Shown here piece by piece: positions 1-6,579 of a DNA stretch of 15,552 bases. A program made the translations under genes and the position numbers. Below the pieces are notes generated by a model. The model ran no database searches and was not told the origin of the DNA. It saw only the letters and a list, made by a program, of their open reading frames with translations. The DNA comes from JBGPJM01 sp041485385. Its GTDB lineage: Bacteria > Planctomycetota > Phycisphaerae > Phycisphaerales > UBA1924. Within the stretch, counting starts at the first letter, position 1; every line of letters starts with the position of its first letter. The DNA lies in the NCBI GenBank assembly GCA_041485385.1, contig JBGPJM010000109.1, positions 1 through 15,552 of the forward strand. Direction: 5' to 3'.

Positions 1-18
1 CACCGGCTTGCCCATCAT
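1..18 (-). CDS. 5' end of an unidentified minus-strand gene (partial)
   Basis: Reading the minus strand from 18, two consecutive ATG codons are followed by codons for G-K-P-V before the window ends, so only six residues are visible. A strong AAGGAGG Shine-Dalgarno-like sequence lies at about 28-34, with 9 nt between it and the first ATG. That is the main reason to call a start here. The product cannot be identified from six residues. If real, it is transcribed in the same direction as the 761-243 gene, about 225 nt downstream of it. Confidence 0.4.
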
Positions 19-192
19 CGTCGTGGCCCTCCTTGACCACCTCCGATACGCGCCCCCCCTGCATAGGGTTGCGCCAGCCGGACAAGTTTTTATTTGGGCA
101 ACAGACCCGCGCCCAAACGGGGAAATAGCGGAGGGTCAAATCACGTAAGTCCTTGTGGCGCAAGGAGAAGAAAAATTGTGAGGTTTGCGCTT

Positions 193-228
193 TTGCGCGC
201 GCCGGGCGCGCCTGTTCTGCGCGCGCAA
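193..228 (-). terminator. GC-rich hairpin after the minus-strand transporter operon
   Basis: A perfect 10-bp inverted repeat has arms TTGCGCGCGC (193-202) and GCGCGCGCAA (219-228) with a 16-nt loop. A shorter palindrome, GCGCGCC-G-GGCGCGC, overlaps the left arm and part of the loop. On the minus strand the structure lies 14 nt beyond the stop codon of the 761-243 gene, where a terminator would be expected. The nearest T-run (AATTTTTC on the minus strand) is about 17 nt past the stem, so it is not a canonical intrinsic terminator. The rest of 19-242 holds no convincing gene. Confidence 0.35.
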
Positions 229-242
229 GCTGACTCCACTGT

Positions 243-761
243 TCAGGGTGGTCTCGGTCGAGGCGGCGGGCCGGCGGCGGGCGCTTTGACCCCACCTCCG
301 CTGCCGAATTTCACACGCGTTCGCAGAAGCACCTTCCCGTCGTTGAATGCCCACGCCTCGGTGCGTCCATCACTGGACCGAATACTGATCGGTGCTGTGC
401 TTACATATGCCGGGTTGAACCATCCGGGGTACGACGACTGAAGCTCATCCAGAGCGTGAAGCGGGCTGTCGAGATGCCATCCCTGACGACCGTCTAGCCG
501 TTGCAGCTCGCTCACGATCACCGGGTCGCACTGCGCCGATGCGTACAAGAAGGAGGCGTAGCGCGCCGTGTCAAGAGGCTGAATGCCTGAGATGTGAGGC
601 GCGGGGATCGATTCGATGAGTGAACGCATCCGGGCATTGTCGTCCTTCGACTTGCGAACGAGGAGCAGCAAGATCAACACCGCACAGGCCACAAGCACAA
701 CACCGATGGCGGCCCACAGTTGATTCCTACGGCGCTTGGAGGCAGCGTCCATCGGTCTCAC
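243..761 (-). CDS. Hypothetical single-pass membrane protein downstream of yhhQ
   Basis: The protein has 172 residues from the GTG at 761, or 169 from the ATG at 752. I do not recognise the family. A basic stretch (K-R-R-R, residues 9-12) precedes one strongly hydrophobic helix (about 15-35), so the N-terminus is probably cytoplasmic and the rest (about 40-172) faces the periplasm. The soluble part contains S-F-L-Y-A-S-A-Q-C-D-P-V and ends in a Pro/Gly-rich tail. The gene begins 6 nt (GTG) or 15 nt (ATG) after the yhhQ-like stop on the same strand, so the two are probably co-transcribed. There is no clear Shine-Dalgarno. Its codons use more A/T at third positions than the strongly G-ending neighbours. 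Function is unknown. Confidence 0.75.
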   Translation of the reverse strand: MRPMDAASKRRRNQLWAAIGVVLVACAVLILLLLVRKSKDDNARMRSLIESIPAPHISGIQPLDTARYASFLYASAQCDPVIVSELQRLDGRQGWHLDSPLHALDELQSSYPGWFNPAYVSTAPISIRSSDGRTEAWAFNDGKVLLRTRVKFGSGGGVKAPAAGPPPRPRPP

Positions 762-767
762 GGTATC

Positions 768-1607
768 TCAGTCTTTCAGGGAGAAGGGGGTGAAGTTGGT
801 GGTGCGGTCGTAGTAGTCCTCGTGCTCGGCGCGCTTGAGGAAGCCGACGACCTTGTAGGTGACGGGGGTCATGAGGACCTCGATCATGACCTTGAAGAAC
901 CAGTTGAAGGCGACGGTCTGGAGGACGGTGCTGGCGGTCCAGCCGCCGAACATCTTGAGCATGTCTGGGTCGGTGATGCCCAGGGACTTGAGCAGGGGCT
1001 GCCAGCTGGCCAGGGCGATGGGGTAGAAGATGAGGCTGTCGAGGCCCTCGCCGACGATGGTGGAGCCGATGGTGCGGGTCCAGAGCCAGCGGCCGCGGGT
1101 GAGGATCTTCATTTTGGCGAGGACGTAGGAGTTGGCGAAGTCGCCGGCCCAGAAGGCGAGCATGGAGGCGACGACGATGCGCCAACTGTTGCCGAAGACC
1201 TGCTCGAGGGCGGGCTGCATCACCTTGTTGAACGGCTCATCGGGGTTCAGGGGGAGGTGGATGACGACCCAGCCCATGAAGGTCGCGAAGATCATGGAGA
1301 TGAAGCCGGCCCAGACGACCTTGCGGGCCTTGGCGTAGCCGTAGACCTCGGTGAGGACATCATCGAAGATGTAGGAGATGGGGAAGAAGATGTTGCCGGC
1401 GCCGAAGACCAGGGCCATGCCGCCGATGGCTGGCAGCCATGAGGGCATGGTGATCAGGCAGGACTTTCCCGGGCCGATGAGGTTGGAGCAGAGGAGGACC
1501 GTGACGAAGGCGGCCATGAGGAGGTCGTAGTACTTGTACGAGAGGTGGCGGCCCGGACGGAGGGCAGGAGGCTGGAGGGGTGATTCGGCGGCGGGGGTGT
1601 CTCCCAT
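768..1607 (-). CDS. yhhQ: Queuosine precursor transporter, YhhQ/VUT family (DUF165)
   Basis: This 279-residue polytopic inner-membrane protein belongs to the YhhQ family, known to take up queuosine precursors (preQ0/preQ1) used to modify tRNA wobble G34. Recognisable blocks are Y-K-Y-Y-D-L-L-M-A-A-F (24-34), the signature F-P-I-S-Y-I-F-D-D-V-L-T-E-V-Y-G-Y (75-91), and F-A-N-S-Y-V-L-A-K-M-K followed by W-T-R-T-I-G-S-T-I-V-G-E-G-L-D-S (157-191). About six hydrophobic segments alternate with short loops. The ATG at 1607 was chosen because family similarity begins about 20 residues in; longer upstream reading is low-complexity sequence antisense to asnB. At 279 residues it is somewhat longer than typical members (about 220-230), owing to the N-terminal extension and a loop near 115-140. 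No preQ1 riboswitch-like sequence was found upstream. The exact substrate is inferred. Confidence 0.9.
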   Translation of the reverse strand: MGDTPAAESPLQPPALRPGRHLSYKYYDLLMAAFVTVLLCSNLIGPGKSCLITMPSWLPAIGGMALVFGAGNIFFPISYIFDDVLTEVYGYAKARKVVWAGFISMIFATFMGWVVIHLPLNPDEPFNKVMQPALEQVFGNSWRIVVASMLAFWAGDFANSYVLAKMKILTRGRWLWTRTIGSTIVGEGLDSLIFYPIALASWQPLLKSLGITDPDMLKMFGGWTASTVLQTVAFNWFFKVMIEVLMTPVTYKVVGFLKRAEHEDYYDRTTNFTPFSLKD

Positions 1608-1674
1608 TCCTGGGCCCTCGTGGATAGGGGTGGTGTGGGGAACGGCACCGTCGAGCCGGGCCGAGCGGGGGATC

Positions 1675-1680
1675 AGGGTA
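1675..1680 (-). promoter_or_regulatory. Possible -10 element for the yhhQ operon
   Basis: On the minus strand this reads TACCCT, matching the T-A-N-N-N-T pattern seen before other genes here. It lies about 67 nt upstream of the yhhQ ATG, giving a leader of roughly 60 nt. No good -35 hexamer is visible at 16-18 nt. The 196-nt divergent gap 1608-1803 contains nothing else I can support apart from the asnB box. Confidence 0.25.
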
Positions 1681-1788
1681 ACACGAAATCGCGGGCGATG
1701 ACGGAGGGGGCGGGGCTCGGATCGATAGAGAGCGGGTGCACGCGGGTGCTGCCTGTCCGTGCGATCCGATGCCGATGGGGCGCGTGGG

Positions 1789-1794
1789 TATGCT
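1789..1794 (+). promoter_or_regulatory. -10-like box directly before asnB (near-leaderless start)
   Basis: The sequence TATGCT ends 9 nt before the asnB ATG at 1804. A transcript starting at the usual 6-8 nt downstream would have almost no leader. There is no Shine-Dalgarno sequence before this ATG, and no clear -35 hexamer. Confidence 0.4.
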
Positions 1795-1803
1795 CCCGCA
1801 CCA

Positions 1804-4020
1804 ATGTGCGGCATCGGCGGCATTCTGCGTGTGCATCCTCTGGGGGTCGAGCCGCCGCCGCACTTGGTGGCCATCCCGGAGGTGTGGCTGGAGATCATCG
1901 ATGGGTCGATCAGGCACCGCGGGCCGGATGGGCAGGGGAGGTTCCGGGACCGGGTGGTGAGGCCGGACGGGGCGGTGGTGGATGTGGCGCTGGTGCATCG
2001 GCGGCTGAGCATCATCGACCACGCGGGCGGGGGGCAGCCGATGGTGTCGGTGCGGGGGGGGCAGGGGGCGGCGGGCGAGGGGGCGGGTGTGGCCGCGGGG
2101 GCGGCGGGCGGGGGCGGGCAAGGTTCGTTGCCGCTGGTGTTCCACGGGCGGCCGGACGATCCGGTGGTGTATCGGGGGGTGGCCGCCGCGCGGCCCGAGC
2201 TTGCGCTCGGGGCTCCCTCGGATGTTGTGGCGGTGGTGTTCAACGGGTGCATCTACAACCACCGGGAGCTGCGGAAGGAGCTGCGAGCGGCGGGGCATGA
2301 GTTTGTGACGGATCACAGCGATACGGAGGTGCTAGTGCATGGGTGGAGGGAGTGGGGGTGGAGACTCTTCGAGCGGCTGGAAGGGATGTTCGCCCTGTCG
2401 GTGTGGGATCCAGCTCTTGGCGCTCTCGCGCTCGCACGAGACGCGTTCGGCGAGAAACCGCTCTATTCGATGGAGTCGACCCTGACGGACACCCGTGTGG
2501 TCGCTTTCGCGAGCACGGCCGCGGGCCTGGTCCATTTGCGCCGTGTCGCGGCTCTTGTTCCCGCACCCGTGATTCAAGGCGATCTTCCGTTTTCGGTGAA
2601 GCCGTGGGTGCAGTTCGGATGGAACCAGGCTCCTGCGATGCCGGCACTTCAAGAGGTCCTTGTCGGATCGAGTGACTGCCTTCCGCGACCCACGCAAGGG
2701 CCAGGCGGTGCTGTCGAAACGCCTTGGGGCCACTTTGTCGAGTGGTTCGACGAAATACTCAATCCCTCTCGTGAGCGGCTTAGCGCCGAGCACCTGGACT
2801 CTCTGATCGGTACCGCCGTCGCATCAAGGCTCGAGGCAGACGTGCCGCTGGGCTGCTTTCTCAGTGGCGGGATCGACTCATCGCTGGTGGCAGCGCACGT
2901 TGCCAAGGCGCGGCCGGACCTTGTTGCCTATACGGTGCGGATGCCCGATGCACGTTTCGACGAATCGCCGCACGCGAAGACTGTGGCCGCTCACCTTCGT
3001 TTGCGGCACGAGATCCTCGATTGCGATCCGCAGCCGGCCCGTGATCTGCTGGCCATCATCCCGCAACTCGGGTTGCCGTTCGGTGATTCATCACTGCTCC
3101 CATCGCTCTGGGTCAGTCGATCGGCAAGCACCGCGGTCAAGGTAGCGTTGACGGGGGATGGAGGCGACGAGTTGTTCGCCGGGTACGACCGGCATCGGGC
3201 GATTGGCTGGATCGACGCACTCGGCCGGCTGCCGCGTTGGGCGCGGCGCGCCTCGGCCGCTGCCATCCCGGGCACGCGATCTCCCAGATCGACGCTCGGG
3301 AGGCTCGACCGACTGCTGAACGCTTCTGCTTACAACGGCTACAAGGATCTGGTCGCGATATTCCCGCCCCCCCTAGACGCCAGACTCGGTCTGGTGGGTC
3401 GGGGCGAGTTTGGCTGGAATGCGATCCGCCACTGGGGGATGACCCGGGCCGAGGGCATGAGAGGCCAAGAGCATGAAGACTGGGCTCTGAGATTTGATCG
3501 CTTGTTCTATCTGCCGTGCGACCTTCTTCGAAAAACGGACACGGCCTCAATGTCGGCCCCGATGGAAGTGCGAGCGCCGCTGCTCGACCAGCGGCTGGCT
3601 CGTGCAGCGATTAACGCTCCACTGGACTGCCTCATGCCTCACGGCCATCGCAAAGGGCTTCTCCGCGCCGTCGCACGCAGGTATCTGCCTGCGGAGGTCG
3701 TCGACCGACCCAAGATGGGCTTTGCGATCCCTATCGGCGAGTGGTTCCGGAGCGACTATGGCGGCATGCGCCAACTGCTGCGCGATCACCTGGAGGGACC
3801 CGAGCCGTTCGGGCCGGATCACCTGGGGATCAACTCCATGATCAACATGGACTTTGTCCGCCGGATGCAGCGGGAGCATGATGAGGCGGGAGAGAAGAGC
3901 GCGTGGCCGTGGAAGGGGCGTGACCACTCGCAGCGGCTGTACATGCTGCTGGTGCTCTCGATCTGGGCGAAGTGGTTGGGGGGGTTGTCGGCGGAGGGAG
4001 GCTCGCCTCGTCCGCATTGA
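1804..4020 (+). CDS. asnB: Asparagine synthase (glutamine-hydrolysing)
   Basis: The product (738 residues) makes asparagine from aspartate, glutamine and ATP in the cytoplasm. The start is fixed by the class II amidotransferase domain: Met then the nucleophile Cys2 (M-C-G-I-G-G-I). An in-frame ATG at 1759 would bury that Cys and is rejected. Further glutaminase residues are R-G-P-D (39-42), N-G-C-I-Y-N (147-152) and S-D-T-E (172-175). The synthetase domain has the PP-loop S-G-G-I-D-S-S (354-360) and G-D-G-G-D-E-L-F-A-G-Y (451-461). Two oddities: a Gly/Ala-rich insertion of about 60 residues (81-140) between Q-P-M and the V-V-F-N-G strand, where usual AsnB has a short loop, making the protein longer than common members (about 550-650); and Cys149 where many AsnB proteins have Glu (N-G-E-I-Y-N). 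Codon use changes inside the gene. A role in modifying a peptide or cell-wall amide is possible for AsnB paralogues, but nothing nearby suggests it. Confidence 0.92.
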   Translation: MCGIGGILRVHPLGVEPPPHLVAIPEVWLEIIDGSIRHRGPDGQGRFRDRVVRPDGAVVDVALVHRRLSIIDHAGGGQPMVSVRGGQGAAGEGAGVAAGAAGGGGQGSLPLVFHGRPDDPVVYRGVAAARPELALGAPSDVVAVVFNGCIYNHRELRKELRAAGHEFVTDHSDTEVLVHGWREWGWRLFERLEGMFALSVWDPALGALALARDAFGEKPLYSMESTLTDTRVVAFASTAAGLVHLRRVAALVPAPVIQGDLPFSVKPWVQFGWNQAPAMPALQEVLVGSSDCLPRPTQGPGGAVETPWGHFVEWFDEILNPSRERLSAEHLDSLIGTAVASRLEADVPLGCFLSGGIDSSLVAAHVAKARPDLVAYTVRMPDARFDESPHAKTVAAHLRLRHEILDCDPQPARDLLAIIPQLGLPFGDSSLLPSLWVSRSASTAVKVALTGDGGDELFAGYDRHRAIGWIDALGRLPRWARRASAAAIPGTRSPRSTLGRLDRLLNASAYNGYKDLVAIFPPPLDARLGLVGRGEFGWNAIRHWGMTRAEGMRGQEHEDWALRFDRLFYLPCDLLRKTDTASMSAPMEVRAPLLDQRLARAAINAPLDCLMPHGHRKGLLRAVARRYLPAEVVDRPKMGFAIPIGEWFRSDYGGMRQLLRDHLEGPEPFGPDHLGINSMINMDFVRRMQREHDEAGEKSAWPWKGRDHSQRLYMLLVLSIWAKWLGGLSAEGGSPRPH

Positions 4021-4035
4021 GTCGGACGCAAGCCT

Positions 4036-4067
4036 CCACGGCTTGTCCGAGGCGGGTCAAGCCGTGG
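4036..4067. terminator. Perfect 10-bp inverted repeat between convergent asnB and mscS
   Basis: Arms CCACGGCTTG (4036-4045) and CAAGCCGTGG (4058-4067) flank a 12-nt loop. The structure sits 15 nt after the asnB stop and 30 nt beyond the end of the opposing mscS-like gene, so it could end transcripts from both sides. There is no T-run on either strand. It may instead be one copy of a dispersed intergenic palindromic repeat. Confidence 0.45.
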
Positions 4068-4097
4068 CACTCCGCGCTCGTGCTCGAAGTTCGGTCC

Positions 4098-5009
4098 TTA
4101 CGACGGTGATTCGGCGCGGGGTTGGAAGACGTGGACGTCCATCTGGGGGTAGGGGATGGCGATGCCGGCCTCGTCGAGGGCGAGCTTGATCGCGCGGATG
4201 GTGGCTTCCTTGGCCGCGGCGAGGTCGGAGGTCTTTGCCCACACGCGGACCACCCAGTCGACGGTCGAGCCGCCGAGGGCGCTCAGCGCGACGGTCGGGG
4301 CGGGGTCCTTGAGCACGCCGGGGAGGCTGGCGATGGCCCGGGTGAGCACGTCGCGTGTCGCGTCGATGTCGGCGTCGTAGGCGACTCCGACGTTCACATC
4401 GGCCCGGCGGGTGGCGTTGTACGTGGCGTTCTCGATCACCTTCCCGAAGATCGAGCTGTTGGGCATGATGATGTGGCGGTTGTCGAACGTGTTGAGGCGG
4501 GTGCTGAAGAGTTCGATCTCGTCGACTGTGCCCGAGAACCCGTCGACGACCACCGAATCGCCCACCTTGAAGGGTCTGGTCACCAGGAGCATGAGGCCGG
4601 CAGCGAGGTTGGAGAGGGCGCCCTGGAACCCCAGGCCGATCGCGAGGCCGCCGGCGCCGAGCATGGCGGCGAAGGTGGTGATGTTGACGCCGAAGGCCGC
4701 GAGGCAGGAGATGGCCGCGAGGATGAGGACGGCGTAGCGGGTGAGTCCGACGAGGAACTTGGTGAGGGTGACGTCGAACCTGGCCCGCTCAAGCCCCATG
4801 CGGACGGCTCGGCTGGCCCAGCGTGAGAGGACCCAGCCGGCGAGCAGGACGGCCAGGGCGCCGAGGGCGGCGAGGCCGTGCCTGGCGAGCGTCTCCATCA
4901 CGGAGGTCCAGATGGCGTGGAGGGAGTTGGAGGGCGCGGGTGGGGTGGCGGGGCCGGGTGCGGGGCTGGCCGGAGCTGTTACTTGCGCCAGGAGAGTGAG
5001 TGGGAACAT
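4098..5009 (-). CDS. Small-conductance mechanosensitive channel, MscS family
   Basis: The product has 303 residues, near the 286 of E. coli MscS, and is an inner-membrane channel that opens under membrane tension to release solutes. Two N-terminal helices (about 44-62 and 84-105) precede the pore-lining TM3 with the conserved Ala/Gly pattern A-A-M-L-G-A-G-G-L-A-I-G-L-G-F-Q-G-A-L-S-N-L-A-A-G (114-138), then T-R-P-F-K-V-G-D (144-151). The beta domain follows with V-D-E-I-E-L-F-S-T-R-L-N-T-F-D-N-R (162-178) and I-M-P-N-S (181-185), then the C-terminal alpha/beta domain. The ATG at 5009 was chosen because the in-frame extension to 5141 is repetitive, non-family sequence. Residues 1-28 are hydrophobic then Pro/Ala-rich and may be a signal peptide or a loosely folded N-terminus. 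The gene lies 166 nt behind the HAF-repeat gene on the same strand, but a -10-like box directly before its ATG suggests separate transcription. Confidence 0.92.
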   Translation of the reverse strand: MFPLTLLAQVTAPASPAPGPATPPAPSNSLHAIWTSVMETLARHGLAALGALAVLLAGWVLSRWASRAVRMGLERARFDVTLTKFLVGLTRYAVLILAAISCLAAFGVNITTFAAMLGAGGLAIGLGFQGALSNLAAGLMLLVTRPFKVGDSVVVDGFSGTVDEIELFSTRLNTFDNRHIIMPNSSIFGKVIENATYNATRRADVNVGVAYDADIDATRDVLTRAIASLPGVLKDPAPTVALSALGGSTVDWVVRVWAKTSDLAAAKEATIRAIKLALDEAGIAIPYPQMDVHVFQPRAESPS

Positions 5010-5017
5010 GGGGCGAT

Positions 5018-5023
5018 AGGGTA
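5018..5023 (-). promoter_or_regulatory. -10-like box directly before the mscS-like gene
   Basis: On the minus strand this reads TACCCT and ends 8 nt before the ATG at 5009. No Shine-Dalgarno lies between box and start, so transcription from here would give a leaderless or near-leaderless message. No clear -35 hexamer is visible; the upstream region is the GTGGGAT tandem repeat. Confidence 0.4.
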
Positions 5024-5030
5024 GGCGGAT

Positions 5031-5051
5031 GTGGGATGTGGGATGTGGGAT
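5031..5051. repeat. Tandem 7-nt repeat (GTGGGAT x3) upstream of the mscS-like gene
   Basis: Three exact copies of GTGGGAT stand in tandem, preceded by the partial copy GCGGAT and followed by a decayed GGGGC. They lie 22-42 nt upstream of the mscS-like start, just upstream of its -10-like box. The gap 5010-5175 also contains a degenerate CATCCAC/CATTCAC/CATCGAC stretch near 5096-5120, another simple-sequence run. Confidence 0.6.
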
Positions 5052-5175
5052 GGGGCAAGGAACAACGAGCCGTGCACTGCGCGTGCAGAGCCGTTCATCC
5101 ACATTCACATCGACATCCACTCTCCCGGCCTCGAACTTCACCTTGCCCTGGACGGGGGTCTGGATGCTTGTCAGG

Positions 5176-6408
5176 TCAGCAGCCCGCGAAGAAGGCGGTC
5201 AGGAAATCGAAGAAATCCTGCGAGTTGACCACGCCGGAATGGTTGAAATCCGCTTCGGGCGCGAGCGCGAAGAAGGCGGTGAGGAAGTCGAAGAAGTCCT
5301 GGGAGTTGACGGTGCCGGAGTGGTTGAAATCGGCCGGGCAGGCGGGGCCGGGGAGGTGCACGATGTACCCCTCGTACGCCCCGATGTGGATGCCGTTGCC
5401 GGCGATCGTCAGCCCATCGGTGGAGATGCTGGTCGCGTCCTGCAGGAGCCAGTCGCTGGTATTGATCCCGATGCTGGGGAGATACGTGTTGAGATCGACC
5501 ATCCCGCCCGCGGCCGTCCAGAGGAACCCGTGCGACTCGAGACCCAGCGTGCTCCGGCCAACCACGATGCTGCCGTCGCCATTGGCGGCGTAGGCGAAGG
5601 AGATCCCATCGGGGAGCGCACCCAGGTCCTGCATGAGGCCCGCGCTCGTCCAGCGGAACGCACGCTCCCGCGCCGAGGTGCGGCTGTACCCGACCACGAC
5701 GGCGCCATCGGCGCTGATGGCGAACGCCCGCGAGAAGTTGCCGCCCGGGAGCGTGCCGAGCCCGACCATCCCGCCCGCGCTCGTCCAGCGGAAGGCGTTG
5801 CCCGCCCCCGCCGGCCTCGCGCCCAGGCCGACCACGACGGAGCCGTCGGCGCTGACCCCCGCGGCGGAGGAGCTCGTCCCGCCGGTGAGCAGACCCAGGG
5901 TCACCATGCCCGCGCTGATCCAGCGGAACGCGCGCTCGGTGGAGCCGCTGCCGCTGGAGCCGACGACCACCGAGCCGTCGGCGTTCACTCCGAATGCCGC
6001 GGAGACCGTCGTGCCGGCGAGCGTGCCCAGGCTGACCATCCCGCCGGCGGCCGCGTAACGGAACGCCTGGTCGCCGCTCGAGGAGCCGCTGTCGCCCACG
6101 ACGACGGACCCGTCGGCGCTGACGCCCCAGGCGTAGGAGCTGGCGCCGCCGCCGAGCACGCCGAGGTCCTGCATCCCCATGCCGCCCCTGGCCGGGTCGG
6201 TCCATCGGAAGGCGCGGTCGCCGGAGGAGCCTGTGCTGTAACCAACGACGGTCGTGCCGTCGGCGCTGACGCCATAGGCCTGGGACAGCCCACCGGAGAA
6301 ATACCCGACGCCGGTGAGGCCCGGCTGGGCGAGGGCGGTGGCCGACAACCAGACGCCCGCGGCCCCGAATGCTGCCCCCCGCAGAGCCCACCGGTTGCAA
6401 CGCACCAT
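5176..6408 (-). CDS. Secreted HAF-repeat protein with C-terminal GC-type dockerin anchor
   Basis: The product has 410 residues. A signal peptide (basic M-V-R-C-N-R-W, hydrophobic core, A-L-A before Gln28) directs export. The body (about 30-350) consists of seven repeats of roughly 40 residues built on G-V-S-A-D-G-S-V-V-V-G...A-F-R-W, the HAF repeat pattern, probably forming a beta-propeller-like structure. The last 54 residues start C-P-A-D-F-N and hold two copies of D-F-N-H-S-G-x-V-N-S-Q-D-F-F-D-F-L-T-A-F-F-A with a 27-residue period, ending in G-C. This is the GC-type dockerin domain thought to anchor many exported proteins in Phycisphaerae. The calcium-loop pattern is D-x-N-x-S-G rather than D-x-N-x-D-G. 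The ATG at 6408 has an AAAGGA Shine-Dalgarno and a promoter behind it. The ligand or role is unknown; the name refers only to architecture. Confidence 0.88.
   Translation of the reverse strand: MVRCNRWALRGAAFGAAGVWLSATALAQPGLTGVGYFSGGLSQAYGVSADGTTVVGYSTGSSGDRAFRWTDPARGGMGMQDLGVLGGGASSYAWGVSADGSVVVGDSGSSSGDQAFRYAAAGGMVSLGTLAGTTVSAAFGVNADGSVVVGSSGSGSTERAFRWISAGMVTLGLLTGGTSSSAAGVSADGSVVVGLGARPAGAGNAFRWTSAGGMVGLGTLPGGNFSRAFAISADGAVVVGYSRTSARERAFRWTSAGLMQDLGALPDGISFAYAANGDGSIVVGRSTLGLESHGFLWTAAGGMVDLNTYLPSIGINTSDWLLQDATSISTDGLTIAGNGIHIGAYEGYIVHLPGPACPADFNHSGTVNSQDFFDFLTAFFALAPEADFNHSGVVNSQDFFDFLTAFFAGC
5185..5331 (-). repeat. Duplicated dockerin-motif coding unit (81-nt period)
   Basis: Two highly similar stretches starting at 5185 and 5266 each encode D-F-N-H-S-G-[VT]-V-N-S-Q-D-F-F-D-F-L-T-A-F-F-A. 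They differ mainly at synonymous positions (for example GAAATCGAAGAAATCC versus GAAGTCGAAGAAGTCC), so protein selection maintains both copies while the DNA has drifted. Confidence 0.75.
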
Positions 6409-6443
6409 CGCTGTGTCCTTTCAGGCCGCCCCTCTCCCCGCCG

Positions 6444-6471
6444 AGTGTACCACCGGGCGCTTCGTTTCCAA
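6444..6471 (-). promoter_or_regulatory. Sigma-70-type promoter for the HAF-repeat gene
   Basis: On the minus strand TTGGAA (6466-6471) is followed after 16 nt by TACACT (6444-6449). The -10 box lies 35 nt upstream of the ATG at 6408, giving a leader of about 28 nt that includes the AAAGGA ribosome-binding site. Confidence 0.5.
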
Positions 6472-6506
6472 CCCGCGGCGTCGGGGAATGCTCAGGCGGC
6501 GACCCG

Positions 6507-6534
6507 TTGTGCGCACGCGGCAATCGGGTACCTT
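6507..6534 (+). promoter_or_regulatory. Sigma-70-type promoter for the M14-S9 peptidase gene
   Basis: TTGTGC (6507-6512) and TACCTT (6529-6534) are separated by 16 nt. The box ends 45 nt before the GTG start at 6580. Together with the promoter at 6444-6471 this makes the 171-nt gap 6409-6579 a divergent promoter region. Confidence 0.45.
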
Positions 6535-6567
6535 GGTGACCGAAGGGGCGCGGCGGGCGGTATGGCC

Positions 6568-6573
6568 GGAGGT
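6568..6573 (+). promoter_or_regulatory. Ribosome-binding site that fixes a GTG start
   Basis: GGAGGT stands 6 nt before the GTG at 6580, an ideal Shine-Dalgarno placement. The in-frame ATG at 6562 precedes this site and has no comparable one, and the ATG at 6595 is 21 nt away. This decides the start of the peptidase gene. Confidence 0.7.
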
Positions 6574-6579
6574 ACAGGC

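Noticed and set aside
94..441. Plus-strand open frame of 115 codons
   Set aside because: It overlaps the GC-rich hairpin and is antisense to the 761-243 gene, with no ribosome-binding site or recognisable sequence.
1759..1803. Earlier in-frame ATG for asnB
   Set aside because: Class II amidotransferases need Cys directly after the initiator Met; M-C-G-I at 1804 is decisive.
1608..1803. A preQ1 riboswitch upstream of the queuosine-precursor transporter
   Set aside because: I searched by eye for the preQ1-I core and A-rich tail on the minus strand and found neither.
1608..2252. N-terminal extension of the yhhQ-like gene on the minus strand
   Set aside because: The added residues are Pro/Thr/Arg low-complexity sequence antisense to asnB; family similarity begins shortly after the ATG at 1607.
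5029..6579. In-frame open extension of the peptidase gene by more than 500 codons upstream
   Set aside because: It is antisense to the HAF-repeat gene, which has a signal peptide, recognisable repeats, a promoter and a ribosome-binding site. The extension is charged low-complexity sequence, and GGAGGT fixes the real start at 6580.
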